A DNA stretch of 64,000 nt from Bromus sterilis (GCA_950022295.1 OX465596.1:215977501-216041500), one strand, 5' to 3'. Shown: positions 23,623-35,705, counted from the first letter of the stretch. Program-made: numbers and translations. The notes: generated by a model not told the origin, from the sequence alone.

Positions 23623-23635
23623 GGCTCTGATACCA
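23623..23635 (-). promoter_or_regulatory. PBS of E2 (initiator tRNA-Met type)
   Basis: Minus strand TGGTATCAGAGCC, 3 nt inside the LTR border at 23639. Confidence 0.9.
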
Positions 23636-23638
23636 ACT

Positions 23639-24064
23639 TGTGACGCCCCCAAAATCAGACCGTGTACAGTAATCATACACGCAAGGTACACGGCTGAGAT
23701 CAAGGACTCACTGCATGATATCACAACACAACTCTATAATAATAAAAATAGTATGAGTTGTTTAATACAAGACAGGGACCACGAGGGCTCGAATACAACA
23801 GCTCGCGAGCACAAAGTTAGCTTAAGCAATAGTATCTGAGTACAAACACAAGGTACACATGATTTGCCTTAAGAAGGCTACCACAAAAACAACAACGATC
23901 GAAAAGGCGAGGCCTCCTGCCTGGGAACCTCCAAACTACCCATGGTGAACGGGGGAACTCAACGTCATAGAAGGCGCCTCCGGGGTACTGGTGCTCCTGA
24001 GCTCCAACGTCTGGTTGCAGCAATCCGGGTATGTAAAACAAAGATAGAAAGCAAGAGAGGGTGA
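23639..24064 (-). repeat. 5' LTR of E2, inner part
   Basis: It begins TGTGACGCCCCC (LTR end GGGGGCGTCACA in minus reading). It matches the end of the E1 LTR (33770-34197 reversed). It is cut at 24064 by E1 and resumes at 58025 after the GGTGA duplication. Confidence 0.9.
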
Positions 24065-25054
24065 TGTAACACCCCGATAATCAGGCAACAGTAATTCAAC
24101 AGTGATCCCCTTGTTAAATGCATTTTCATCACGATCACCCTCATTAAAAAAAATTGCATTAGGAAATAATTCCACTCCAAGTCCTTTTCAAAAGGCAGGT
24201 CGAGATAAAACATTTGCAAATAATTGGACAAATTATTCTTGGCATTTTGAAATATGCCAAGTCAATATAAATAGTGAAACCCATAATGGTTGGATATTAA
24301 ATTGCCAACTCTGCCCAAAAATTGTGCAACCAATTTTATTAAATGCATAATAATCAGTGGATCATGTCCATATGGTTGGGTAGATTTATTAAGGTATAAA
24401 ATAAATCAATCAATTCATAACAGTATCAACACAGTGACATGTAATACCTTTTTAATAAAACAAAAATGCAAAAGATCTTATAAAAGTCCCAATCTTTTTG
24501 TGGCACTCTGGTATTGTGCAATGCTAATTTTGGAACAAGTTTTATGCTTTACAAAATTGCTAAAGTAGCTAACACAAATTAAAACAAAAGAAAAATAAAA
24601 CAAAATAGAAAATGCCTATCTATTGCTCTGGGCGAGCCCACCCCCCCCCCCCCCGGCCCATCTCCCCTTCCCCCACCAGCCCAGCCCACCAGGGGTTCTC
24701 CCTCCCTCCTCCCCTGTTCATGGAGGTCGTGGTGCTCACCCCATTGCCGGCCGGCGCCGTGCCGCCGTGGAGGCTATCCAACGGCCGCCGTAGAGCCTAC
24801 CGAACGGTCGCCGTCGAGGTTAACCTCCCCCCGGACGTCCCTGCCCTCCTTCAACCCTAGCCTGCCTCCTGTTTCCCCGTTGCGCCGCCGCTTTCTTTTT
24901 CCCGCGGCTCGTCCGAGCACCCGTGACCGCGCCACCGCGCCGCCGTGACCAACAATCGTCGGAGTCCGCGCCATCTTGTCTGGGGTGCCCCTCGCGGACG
25001 ACTCCCTCACCCTAGGCAGGCCATCGTCGCCATCATCCTCTCCATCGCAGGAAT
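24065..25054 (+). repeat. 5' LTR of E1, left part
   Basis: It aligns with 35706-36657 of the 3' LTR. It contains a C-run near 24643-24654 and a GC-rich block. It stops at CGCAGGAAT, where F sequence begins with an AAT overlap. Confidence 0.9.
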
Positions 25055-25251
25055 TTGTCTCATCATGAAAGGGGTTTACCGAATCACTACTCATTCGATT
25101 AGCTGAGATCTTGTTGCTAATCTACATGGACGATAAGTAATTATCGCCCCTAGAAAACATATGGCCGATGGAGTGTTGACATCGTCCTTAGAACAAACAT
25201 GGGCAAGTTATTTTTCGGCACGCAAGTTTTGCCGAAAAACAGGGGGGCATG
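25055..25251 (+). repeat. Orphan 3' interior end of F
   Basis: Direct repeat of 29448-29644, including the terminal hairpin and PPT (CAGGGGGGCATG). It is a remnant of a preceding F unit. Confidence 0.88.
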
Positions 25252-25599
25252 TGTTGACACTGGTTTTTGGCACGGCAATAAACCTATATAAGATGACCTC
25301 AAATGAAGAAGTGCTCTACATGAAAAAGTTGGGTATTGTCGATATGAACAACTTTGTAGTTCAAGCCATGATCATCCGATTCCATCTCAAGGGCTGAAAC
25401 TATGTTTGAAGCAATAAGACCCTGGCATTCGGAGTACTATTCTGCCAATTAGGACATCAAGACATCCTCAAATGGGAAAATGTTCTACATAGGCCGGCTT
25501 TGTCTCGTCGAACCGGTCGATTTTGATATTTGAAACGTCCAAATTCGAGTTCGTATGAAGAAGTTATTGCCAAAACAGTGCAGCACTAGAAAACCAGGT

Positions 25600-25786
25600 C
25601 GGACCGTCCGAGGTGGAAACCGGACCGTCCGAGCTAAGGTCGGACCGTCCGACTTTGAAGTCGGACCGTCCGACTTGAGGACCCCGATTACAGAAAGATT
25701 TTTACCTCAGCTCGGACCGTCCAACCTAGAAGCCGGACCGTCCGACCCTATGGTCCGGACCGTCCGGGTTAAAGTCCGGACGTCCG
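25600..25786 (+). repeat. CGGACCGTCCG palindrome cluster in F U3
   Basis: About seven copies of the 11-bp palindrome CGGACCGTCCG or close variants, spaced by roughly 8-20 bp with one wider gap (about 45 bp), end about 90 bp before the TATA-like box. The 3' LTR copy (29993-30179) keeps all, with one C-to-T change. This is the position of retroviral-type enhancer repeats. Confidence 0.9.
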
Positions 25787-25876
25787 AACCCCCGATCCGG
25801 GTCCGAATTTGATCGGGTTTTTGGCAGTTTTGACGCGAATCTGAGCCCTTTTCTTGCACGGAAAGTCCAACCCCCT

Positions 25877-25885
25877 CATAAATAG
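25877..25885 (+). promoter_or_regulatory. TATA-like box of F
   Basis: CATAAATAG in the context CCCCTCATAAATAGATGAGG; the same at 30270-30278. The predicted start is about 30 bp downstream. Confidence 0.55.
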
Positions 25886-26239
25886 ATGAGGTGACGACCG
25901 ATTGAAACAACACACAATCGAACAAACATATCTACACTTCCAAACCCTAATTTTATCTCTCTCCCTTGTATCTTTCTTCTCGTTCTTCGTTCGTTCTTGT
26001 TCTTGCAGGGCAACGATCCACGAGGCCCTAGGGGCGATCAGGTCGACCTAGGGCAGCCCATAGCCGCCGTGCTCCCTGACGGGGTCCCTCCCGGGAGTGT
26101 GGGGTTTCGGGTCTACAAAAGCGCCCGCCAGATTGCTTGCGTACCGCGCTTCCGGTCGGGTCTCCTTCGACGTGAGTTGAGGTGTATCACCCCCGGTGTC
26201 GAGGGTACACGTGACGTGTTCGTGTGTCAACACACTTTT

Positions 26240-26257
26240 TGGCGACTCCGCTGGGGA
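26240..26257 (+). promoter_or_regulatory. PBS of F
   Basis: TGGCGACTCCGCTGGGGA, the form of a complement to a tRNA 3' end (TGG first). It differs from the Asp and Met types seen elsewhere here. I do not assign the tRNA. Confidence 0.75.
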
Positions 26258-26280
26258 AGAAGCTTTGAACGGTCTTCATC

Positions 26281-29200
26281 ATGTTCTTGCTACGAAGAGA
26301 TCGTCATCAAGTTGCTGCAATCTACGAAGGTAGTATGAATTCCCAATTCACCTATGTAGATGCAAATAATTCATATGTTGTTGCTAGATCACCTTATGAG
26401 CATGATGTATCGGCTAGCCCTAGTTTTACCAATTATTCATCTAATTGTGTGCAACAGCCGGTTCATAATAATCTCTACGCTTCAAGTTCTAGTTTTAGCA
26501 ACATGCAACATATGTATCCCAACCCTCATGCATCGGCAACCCCACAAATCCATATGCCGATGAACAACATGATGAGTTCGGTTAATAGAGTTGAAACACC
26601 TCATGTAGAATCTTCCAATAGTATACAACAAAGTGTTTCATCTTTTTATTCACCGGCAACTAACTTGCAATATATGAATCAAAACATGCCGGTGGATAGG
26701 GGAATTGGCCATGCTACTACAAGTTATTCGGCCAATTATCCTCAACCATCATATGCTATACCTCATGATATTAATTCTTTGGCATCATATGCAACTGTGG
26801 ATGTTCATAATTCGGCTCCGAACCTTCATGCTTATAGCCGAATAAGTGGAAATCCCACAGGAGCGCATCTTCCTTTACCTAACAATGTAGCATATAATCT
26901 TGCCCCTACACAATTGCATAACTACGGCGACATCTCATTGCCGAAAGAGTCTAATAGCATTGGGGGGCAATCCAATGAAGATTGGGTTGAAGTTGGACGA
27001 AAAAAGATTAAAGATGGTATAGCTGCAATATTTTCTGAGTGAGAACAAGCAGCCTTGCCGATCAAAGAAAGAAACAATATTGATTCGGATAATAGACGCA
27101 ATTCGGTTTTTGAAAAAGCCGAATCAACTAGTGTGTGTTTCGAATCCATAAAATCCAAAGAGGCAAGCACCATTGAGAAAGGGCATGACGAGCACATGAC
27201 CGTGCTTGATTTTTCTGAGTCTAAGGGAACCTATTTCCTGCCCTATGAGTTTCGTGCCACGGAAATTGATGAGCATCAAGAACAAAGTGATATGGCAAAA
27301 CAAAATTTGGTTAAGGATGAACATCAAGAATACAAGTGTCCAGCTGAGAAAAATTCACTTGATAATCATTTGAGCAATGAAGCAAGGAACACAGAAAAAG
27401 ATGAGGACAAGACGTTGGGGAGTCATCCAAAACTGGAGCATGCTATTGTTCATATCACACAATCATCGTGCTCTCCCAACATATTTGAAGAGGTATGTTT
27501 AGCAAGTAATTTACCTATTTTCCGATTTGGTCGCTACTTTATTGTTGATACATCTATTAGAAAAATTCTCATTAGCAATATTGAAAGACCAACGAAGAAG
27601 GGTAATTTATTTGTTAATAATAAAATCATTGCAAGGCATATCGGTCAACATGTTGTGCCATTTAGAGAGACCGATAATGACTTAATTTTGCAGCCAAAGC
27701 TTTCCCCGTTATTGTACTTAAAACTTGTATCTAAGTGGGTAGATTTATTTGTTTCATACTTGGCTTACACATGCTCTCAATTGAGGCGTATGTGCTCTAA
27801 CAATTTTTGTTTCAGAAATTTAAAGTCAAGGTTGAATTCTTTTGAGAAAACCGATGCTATTGTAATGTCTTATCTAAAGGTATCAGAGATGGAGTGCAAA
27901 ACACAATGCATAGCCGAATGGGGAGATTCCAAATCTGAACTATTCGTTTTCTTACCTCCAAAGCCGTTCTCACACAAAGATCGGCTAGAAAACAAAAGGA
28001 TTACCTTCGATTCAAATATGTGTGATCAGATCTTTGATTTGCTGCTAAAGAATGATTATATTAGAAATCTCGATCACCATCTCAAGCCATCAATACAAGG
28101 ACGAATGTATTGTAAGTTGCATGATTCGTTCAAGCATAATTTTGAGGACTGCAATATGTTTCGTCAAATAGTTAGATCGGCCATTGATAACTGTTGATTC
28201 AAACTTGTTGAAACACCAAGGAATGATCATGTTATTCCTATTGGTCCAGATGGTAGAATTTGTTTGCATCGGCTGCTTCAAGCCAATCCATTTAAAGATA
28301 AGAAGGTAAAAATTGCAAGTGATGGGATCAAGCTTTCATGTACAGAGATTATTCATGAGCACAGTGATGATATTCCTGAAGGCGAAGGTTCTATTGAAGT
28401 TACGATGAAGACGCCAAGCACTGGGGGGCAACAAGAAAATCCAATGATCGATGCTATCACAACCAAAGAAAGCAATGAACAAAGTAGACGGAAAGGTAAA
28501 AAGGCGAAAGTCACTTTCGCGCAGCTGTTGGAGAAATACCAAAAGATAAGTGAGGAGAAGATTGCTTATCGGTCAAGTAGTTCAAAATCATCAAGATCAC
28601 CCCCTAGGCGAAAATCTAAAGATCAGTATTGGCAGAAGGGAAATTTTAATGCATCATATTCATATCCTTATTTTGGGCCGCCAATACCGACGTCATGGAT
28701 ACCTCCCTATGCTTATATGAATCAATATCCATCACGGGACAGGTATAATTCTAGGGCACGTTATCCATCTTATTTTGAATCATCTCATCAATATTATGCA
28801 GCTCCAAGAAGATCCACGTTTGATGAACAATTTCATAACAAAGACCGTTTCAATCAAAAGAAATCGGTCCAGAGCTCAAGAAAGAAGAAAGAGGTGGTCA
28901 AGCAAGTATATCGAGTTAAAAAGATGGTCGCAAGTGTGCCACTTCAGATTTTCTTTCAAATAACAAAGAGCCAATTAAAGTATTAAAATTGGCTACTAAA
29001 GGCAAAGAAGAGGAGCAAACAAATCTTCAAAATCAAGATGCCAAATCCGAAGAGAAGAAGTTGAGAGTGCACAAGGGTAGAAAAGAATTGCCATTGCTTG
29101 AACAAAAATCACACCTGAGGCACCCACTCGGCTTATCGTATTGGCAAAAGAAGAAGTTGCAAAAGCTTAGTGCACACGAACTTGAAAAGAGTAACATGGC

Positions 29201-29495
29201 ATGGGTTCCCAAAGGAAGTACTTTAAACAGGAATAATGCGCAAGCTTCTATTGCAAAAAGTGCGGCAAAGATGAAGAAGGAAAAGAGTTTAAAGAATGAA
29301 CAAACAAACCAAAGGTTTTCAAATCATTGGTCCAAAAATTATTCATATTCTTCAGATATGCCATTGATGCCCATGCCAATGGATTCATCCTCAGGTATGA
29401 TAGGTTACCCTCCATGGGTTTATTTTAATCCATGGGTGCATCATAATTTGTCTCATCATGAAAGGGGTTTACCGAATCACTACTCATTCGATTAG
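26281..29495 (+). pseudogene. gag: Gag-type polyprotein of F (two stops, one frameshift)
   Basis: One frame runs from ATG 26281 to about 28917 and continues one frame over to 29495, roughly 1070 codons. It is broken by TGA at 27040-27042 and at 28195-28197, and by a one-base slip in an A-run near 28915-28925. The N-terminal 250 residues are rich in Asn, Ser, Tyr and Pro. Residues 600-640 hold a Cys/His unit, YCKLHDSFKHNFEDCNMF, of the kind found in plant gypsy Gag proteins. A basic Ser/Arg linker (SSKSSRSPPRRKSKD) follows, then a Tyr/Pro-rich region. The C-terminal part has HPLGLSYWQKKKLQKLSA and NMAWVPKGS, a conserved block I recognise from grass gypsy elements. There is no protease, RT, RNase H or integrase, so F needs another element for these. 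It may supply its own particle protein. Confidence 0.8.
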
Positions 29496-29603
29496 CTGAG
29501 ATCTTGTTGCTAATATACATGGCCGATAATTAATTATCGCCCTTAGAAAACATATGGCCGATTGAGTGTTGACATCGTCCTTAGAACAAACATGGGCAAG
29601 TTA

Positions 29604-29644
29604 TTTTTCGGCACGCAAGTTTTGCCGAAAAACAGGGGGGCATG
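29604..29644 (+). promoter_or_regulatory. PPT of F with upstream hairpin
   Basis: The stem TTTTTCGGCA / TGCCGAAAAA (29604-29613 and 29623-29632) is followed by the PPT CAGGGGGGCATG and the LTR at 29645. The same lies at 25211-25251. Confidence 0.8.
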
Positions 29645-30625
29645 TATTGACACCGGTTTTTTGCACGACAATAAACCTATATAAGATGACCTCAAATGAA
29701 GAAGTGCTCTACATTAAAAAGTTGGGTATTGTCGATATGAACAACTCTGTAGTTCAAGCCATGATCATCCGATTCCATCTCAAGGGACGAAACTATGTTT
29801 GAAGAAACAAGACCCTGGCATTCGGAGTACTATTCTGCCAATTAGGACATCAATACATCCTCAAATGGGAAAATGTTGTACATAGGCCGGCTTTGTCTCG
29901 TCGAACCGGTCGATTTTGATATTTGAAACGTCCAAATTCGAGTTCGTATGAAGAAGTTATTGCCAAAACAGTGCAGCACTAGAAAACCAGGTCGGACCGT
30001 CCGAGGTGGAAACCGGACCGTCCGAGCTAAGGTCGGACCGTCCGACTTTGAAGTCGGACCGTCCGACTTGAGGACCCCGATTACAGAAAGATTTTTACCT
30101 CAGCTCGGACTGTCCAACCTAGAAGCCGGACCGTCCGACCCTATGGTCCGGACCGTCCGGGTTAAAGTCCGGACGTCCGAACCCCCGATCCGGGTCCGAA
30201 TTTGATCGGGTTTTTGGCAGTTTTGACGCGAATCTGAGCCCTTTTCTTGCACGGAAAGTCCAAGCCCCTCATAAATAGATGAGGTGACGGCCGATTGAAA
30301 CAACACACAATCCAACAAACATACCTACACTTCCAAACCCTAATTTTATCTCTCTCCCTTGTATCTTTCTTCTCGTTCTTCGTTCGTTCTTGTTCTTGCA
30401 GGGCAACGATCCACGAGGCCCTAGGAGCGATCAGGTCGACCTAGGGCAGCCCATAGCCGCCGTGCTCCCTGACGGGCTCCCTCCCGGGAGTGTGGTGTTT
30501 CGGGTGTACAAAAGCGCCCGCCGGATTGCTTGCGTACCGCGCTTCCGGTCGGGTTTCCTTCGACGTGAGTTGCGGTGTATCACCCCCGGCGTCGAGGGTA
30601 CACGTGACGTGTTCGTGTGTCAACA
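29645..30625 (+). repeat. 3' LTR of F
   Basis: 981 bp, nearly identical to 25252-26232. Its first bases are TATTGACACC rather than TGTTGACACT. Confidence 0.92.
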
Positions 30626-33600
30626 GCCACCTCCACGATTCGAGCTACTCTGGCGACTCCCCGGCCACCGCGACGCCCTCCATCGCGTCCAATGTGAGCC
30701 TCGCGTCGTTTTCCCCTCTCCCCTACTCCATTTACTCGTCGTAACGCCAACCTTGCCCCATAGCCCCTCCCTGTCGACGCGTGCTCCGGCCTCGCTGTTC
30801 TCCATGGCCAGATCGCGCCATGGTCGTGCCTTGCCTCGCGCTCGGCTGCGCCCCATGCGTGCATTCCCCCGCACTGGCCGCGCCGCCGCCGTACCCGCGC
30901 GTGCCCACGGCTAGCGCACGCATGCCCCGTGCTCGCCTTGCAGCTCCCGGTCGAGGCCGCCTCCGCCCCACTCTGGCAGGCTGCGCCCGCCTCCACCGAC
31001 CGCTGATGCACCGCCGGCGGCCATGCCTCCCCCGCCTTGCCGCAACGCCTCCCCCCTCGCCGGAGCGGCATCGCCGCCGTGCGACTGGCCGCCAGCGCGG
31101 GCTAACTCATGGCCAGTGGGCTAATCCCCCCCCCCCCCCGCCTTAAGCCACTAACCCCTGGACCCGAGCCCCTTAATTAATTTGCTAATTAAAAGTTAAA
31201 ATAAATTAACCCCTGTTAGACTGACTAGTGGGCCCCATGCCATTATATTAAAAGTTAACTGTGATGTTTAACTCTGTGACACTGACAGTTGGACCCCACT
31301 TGTTTAATTAAAATTAAAGTGAAATAGAAAAATGTATTATGCCACTGACATGTGGGCCCTTACTGTAATAATTAATTTTATTAAAACAATTAAACTATCT
31401 CTGTCACTGACATGTGGTTCCCCCATGTCAGTGGTACTGTTGTGGATAATGTTTGAATTAAATATTAAAATAAAATCTAAAAAATGATTTAAATTGAATA
31501 AAACTTAGAAAATTAATATCTTTGAAACGGTAAATCAAATGAAAATAATTTATATATCAAAATTGCTCAGAAAAATGCGTAGAATACGAATACGCTGTCT
31601 GTTTATCCACCACACCCCTCTAACATACCGAACATCGAACCGTCCCCCTCCGGACCGTCTGTCCGATGATTTGTCCGGTATTGTTAAAGTATCCGGATGA
31701 ATTTATTCTGAACACGAAAGTTGTTTAGAATAGTTCAACTAACCCGGATACCCCACGCATATGTTTGTCGGATGTCCACGACACCTCCGACATGATCCCT
31801 TCCCCTCCGGATCATTTGTCCGGTAATCGGTACCGATGAGTCAACCCCGGATAAATTTCCTCTCCGACTAAAATACTTAACACTGTGTTAGAACACCGCC
31901 AACACTGCGTTTGCCATGTATTGAATTTGTATTGCTATTATTTCCATGTATTTATTGTTTCTTCCCCCTCTCTTATTGTCCGATAGTCTCGACGTCTGCT
32001 GCCGATGCCCCTGTGATCGACTACTTCGTCGACGACCGTTCCTCTACAGTCGAGCTTCCAGGCAAGCAGAGCCATTTTCCTTCCCCAGATATCGCCTATC
32101 TTTTCCGTACATTTCTTGCACTAGGCATTTGTTGCTGCTGCTACGTTACATTCATATTCAATTGCATAGCATGTCATTGTCGCCCCTTGATGTACCTTCC
32201 GTTAATCCTATGCTGCCTATTATTACTTATATTATATCCAGCAGTAAACCCTGCGCGTTGTTAGCTAGGTTTAGAATAGCGGGCCGTGATCACTCTGGTG
32301 AATGAACGCGGATTACAAAATATTATAACATCAACAGGTACGGATCAATGCAGACGCCCTAGGGAACCTACAACGGCGAGACTCTGCCGAGTTGCTTCGA
32401 TTTTGACTTACGCGTGGACGGACTCGTATTTCACTCTCGTCGGCTCAGTAGCGTAGCATCACTGGGATGATACGAGGGTATTCCTCTTTAGTTCATTCCG
32501 CTGGTGTCTCGGCACCACCGGGGTGATACGAGAATATTCCTCTTTAGTTCATTCCGCTGATGTCTCTGTCGAGCCATCTCAAGTGTACCATCAAGGGTGA
32601 TTCCTCCTGGTTTCACTTGATGGTAGGCACTCAAATCAACTGGTGTCCTTACAGGTAAGGAGTCGGGTGACCCAACGGTGCCCGCGCAGGGTATCTTAGC
32701 GGAATGACAGGTCAGGTACTGTTCGTGGCCGACAGAAATCATGTTGTACGAAAGTTGAGCTCTTCGGAGCAAACGCGAGACAAGGTAAGGAGACGGTTCA
32801 CCTTGTTGGTAACCGCAAGAGTTGGTGGGACGTCAGGGCAGGCACCGACGTTACTGGTGGTCCTGGCTGCTGTCGTTGTCCGCGACTCACCCGAAAAGGG
32901 GCAACGATAAAGGTTGTCCCGACAGAAAATAATAAAATGACTAACGGTTCAAGTGGATGACTTGAGTGGGTCGATGTGCCTTGTACGCACTACCTTCACG
33001 TGGGGTTACGGTGTGGGCCCTCCCCGTTGTGGTCTCGTTCGAAAGCTTTGAAAGACGTCCAGTTCATCATTGTGGTTAAGTCGATCCGCATCCTGGAAGA
33101 GATGCGTGGAATCACCTGGCACACAACAACCCGGAGGGTGAGGGGCGACGGTCGAAGACCCCCTTGCGCTTAGTACTTTAGACCGGCGGGGACCTCTCTG
33201 ATGAGCCGTAGGATGGGCCTCGGCGTGTCGGATAGCCTCGGTGGGGCATTCCCTAACAAGGTGTACGCCACCCTGGAGATCCGAGCGTGCAGGGTAACAA
33301 TAGTGCAGCCCTTGCAGGGATGATAATCTATTCAGTTAGCCGTGTCCACGGTAACAGGACGCTTTATGCTGAAGCCGGAGCCTACTACTACAAACTACTA
33401 TTATTAAACTGTTGGTTCCGGTTTCTCTTCCTCGCAGGGAAGTCGAGGAGGGGATTTCGGAGGCATATGTAATTGTTATCTAATACAACTTACTATTATA
33501 CAGTGCTGCAGCAACTTCTGCTGCATTGTTATTACATTCATGCTTTTAAACTGTTGGCTGATTCTTACCTCATGCTTCAAGACTCGTCGGAAGATGCTAG

Positions 33601-34197
33601 TCTTCGATAGGCCTAGCTTCTTATCCTTATTCTGACTTTCTACCTTGCAGTCCACTATATAAAGCCTCCCCTTTCCATTTTATGCAAATGCATAAATGCT
33701 TAGTAGTGGACGTAAGACTCGTAGGTATGCTAGATACTCACCTGCTTTATTTCCCCCCCCTTTTTGTTTTGCCTGATCGGCCGCTGCAGTCGACGTTGGA
33801 GCCTTGGAGCTCAGGAGCAGGAGATCCCCGATGACGACCACCGCAACGTGAAGATCCCCGATGCCTTCTACGACGTCGAGTTCCCCTTTGACCAGGAGTA
33901 GTTTGGAGGTTCCCAGGCAGGAGGTCTTGCCTTTTCAATCGTTGTTGTTTTTGTGCTAGCCTTCTTAAGGCAGATCATGGGATGTCTTGTGTCTGTACTC
34001 AGATACTATTGCTTCCGCTAACTTTGTGCTTTCGAGCTGTTGTATTCCAGCCCTCGTGGCCCCTGGCTTGTATTAAACAACTTGTATTATTTTTATTTGT
34101 AGATTTGTGTTGTGATATCTCACCGTGAGTCCCTAATCTCGATCGTGTACCTTGCGTGTATGATTACTGTACACGGACCGATTTTGGGGGCGTCACA
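30626..34197 (+). repeat. 5' LTR of E1, right part
   Basis: It aligns with 36688-37895 of the 3' LTR and then with 55528-56128 and 57753-58024. It contains a C-run (31127-31139), a 56-bp tandem duplication (32469-32580) and the GCCGTGTCCACGG element (33339-33351). It ends GGGGGCGTCACA at 34197. Confidence 0.9.
32469..32580 (+). repeat. 56-bp tandem duplication in E1 LTR
   Basis: Two copies of a unit starting GATACGAG and containing ATTCCTCTTTAGTTCATTCC, period 56. The corresponding part of E2 (around 59200) shows a single, diverged copy. Confidence 0.85.
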
Positions 34198-34200
34198 AGT

Positions 34201-34213
34201 TGGTATCAGAGTC
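34201..34213 (+). promoter_or_regulatory. PBS of E1 (initiator tRNA-Met type)
   Basis: TGGTATCAGAGTC, 3 nt after the LTR. E2, B and D have TGGTATCAGAGCC, so E1 carries one C-to-T change at position 12. Confidence 0.88.
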
Positions 34214-35667
34214 GACTGCCTGTAGGACAACCCCTTCCAACTCCTTGGTCGAAGTCGAGTCTAGTCTATGAAAACTACTTTACTAACAATGTCGTGTGGC
34301 TTATCGGCCCACGTCGCAAACTTGGTGGTATTAGGATCTTTTTCTCCGTACCTTTACTCTGGGATTCCACTCTCTTAGCCTTTCGGGTAATTTTGCTAAC
34401 TCTGACATTAGGATCTCATGGTCGCATCTACCCGGAGAGCCCTGCATTCTAGATGATGACCTGATTCGCCAGAAGATTTCGAAGATACTCTCCGATGAAT
34501 TCCAGAGAACCTACGTGTTCATCGCCTTTGCAATCCCCTGCCACCGATAAGTCTATATGGATAATTACATCCACCTCCTGATCTGGAAATCATAATTCCC
34601 TTGTACTTAAGCATCGAATTATTCTGATGCTTCTATCACCCTATGTATTTGCATTCTTTCTCCTTCTGGTTGAGTGTCGATACTCACATCAGATTCTATG
34701 TGAACCACCCGACCTTTGGTGGATTATTATTCGACTGATCTTACTTGGCTTCTTCCATGTGTCAATTGGATTCATCGTGTGAAATACCATCCCCGCCCCT
34801 CGATGATTTGTGTTATCATCAAAAACCTCCCTTGGCTCTCTACCAATACAACTTGGTCGAGTATATCATGCTCTGCTTTCCCTTGGGAAAGATATGCACC
34901 TGATACTTGTGTATCATCACATTTTCCTTTCCATTGGTCTGTTTAACCTTTCTTGTAATGTATCTTATCTGAGCAGTGATAATTCCCCTGCTTATGTAAA
35001 CACCTCGGTGTGCAACCTCGTCAGTAACACCTTGTTGCCATTGTTGATGACATTTCGGTAACCACCGGGACGAGAACTTTGCCAAGTGGTTCTCTTCTTC
35101 CCTCACCCTTGGTACCGACCTTGTTACCGACAAAGCTGACAAACTGTTCCTTGACAAACCTTGCCTCGTGATCACATGGAATGTCACCACCCTTCTTATA
35201 CAATGTGGGCCCATAACCCATAGTTCCACAGGATCGAAACCTGACTCTTGTTATCTACCTTGCGATATTCGGCCTGATATCATGCTTATGCCTGATGCTA
35301 TGGACCCCTCTTCATCATCCATCATCGGCATCGAATGCATGCCTAACCGTTTGAAACTTCTCAAACCTTCTTTTGATTCTCTCGATGTATTTTCCTGAGT
35401 ATAAACTCAGAAGATACTTTGTACCCCATTCCCGTGGACAACCTCGGTTGATTAACCAGGTACCGATCCGACCCCCCTTAAGTGTTTCCTCCGAGCCTAT
35501 TCGTAGGTACGATGCCGCCCCGAAAGAAGCATGATAACCCGTCGAGATGTAATGATGCAGAGAAATGAAGACGTCAACTTGAAGGATAAACTTCTTCGAG
35601 AAGGACAACAAGAACAAAAAGATTCGTTAGATTACGAAATCACAACCCTACCCCTTACACTCCTTTT
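34214..35667 (+). other. Non-coding interior of E1
   Basis: About 1.45 kb, aligning with both ends of the E2 interior but lacking its middle. There are no domains and the open frames are short. Confidence 0.75.
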
Positions 35668-35705
35668 AATTCTCGGGACGAGAATTCTTTGTAGTGGGGG
35701 AGATT
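35668..35705 (+). promoter_or_regulatory. PPT of E1 with upstream hairpin
   Basis: AATTCTCG-GGA-CGAGAATT (35668-35686), then 19 nt including GTAGTGGGGGAGATT, then the 3' LTR at 35706. Confidence 0.85.

Larger units (their letters stand above)
25252..26232 (+). repeat. 5' LTR of F
   Basis: 981 bp. The U3 part holds a cluster of CGGACCGTCCG palindromes (25600-25786). A TATA-like CATAAATAG follows at 25877-25885. The PBS lies 7 nt beyond the right end. Confidence 0.92.
25055..30625 (+). mobile_element. Element F: gag-only LTR retrotransposon, left side deleted
   Basis: Two LTRs of exactly 981 bp (25252-26232 and 29645-30625) with TGTTGACAC/GTGTCAACA ends flank an interior with a PBS and a long gag-type frame. 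To the left of the 5' LTR lies an extra 197 bp (25055-25251) that repeats the end of the interior (29448-29644), so another copy or tandem unit once stood there. The right TSD is GCCAC (30626-30630). The empty site in the 3' LTR of E1 has GCCAC at 36688. The left partner and 30 bp of host (equivalent to 36658-36687) are gone. The LTRs differ at few positions, so F is young. Confidence 0.88.

Noticed and set aside
25600..25786. Possible CRISPR-like array
   Set aside because: The repeats are only 11 bp with short irregular spacers, inside the LTR of a plant retrotransposon.
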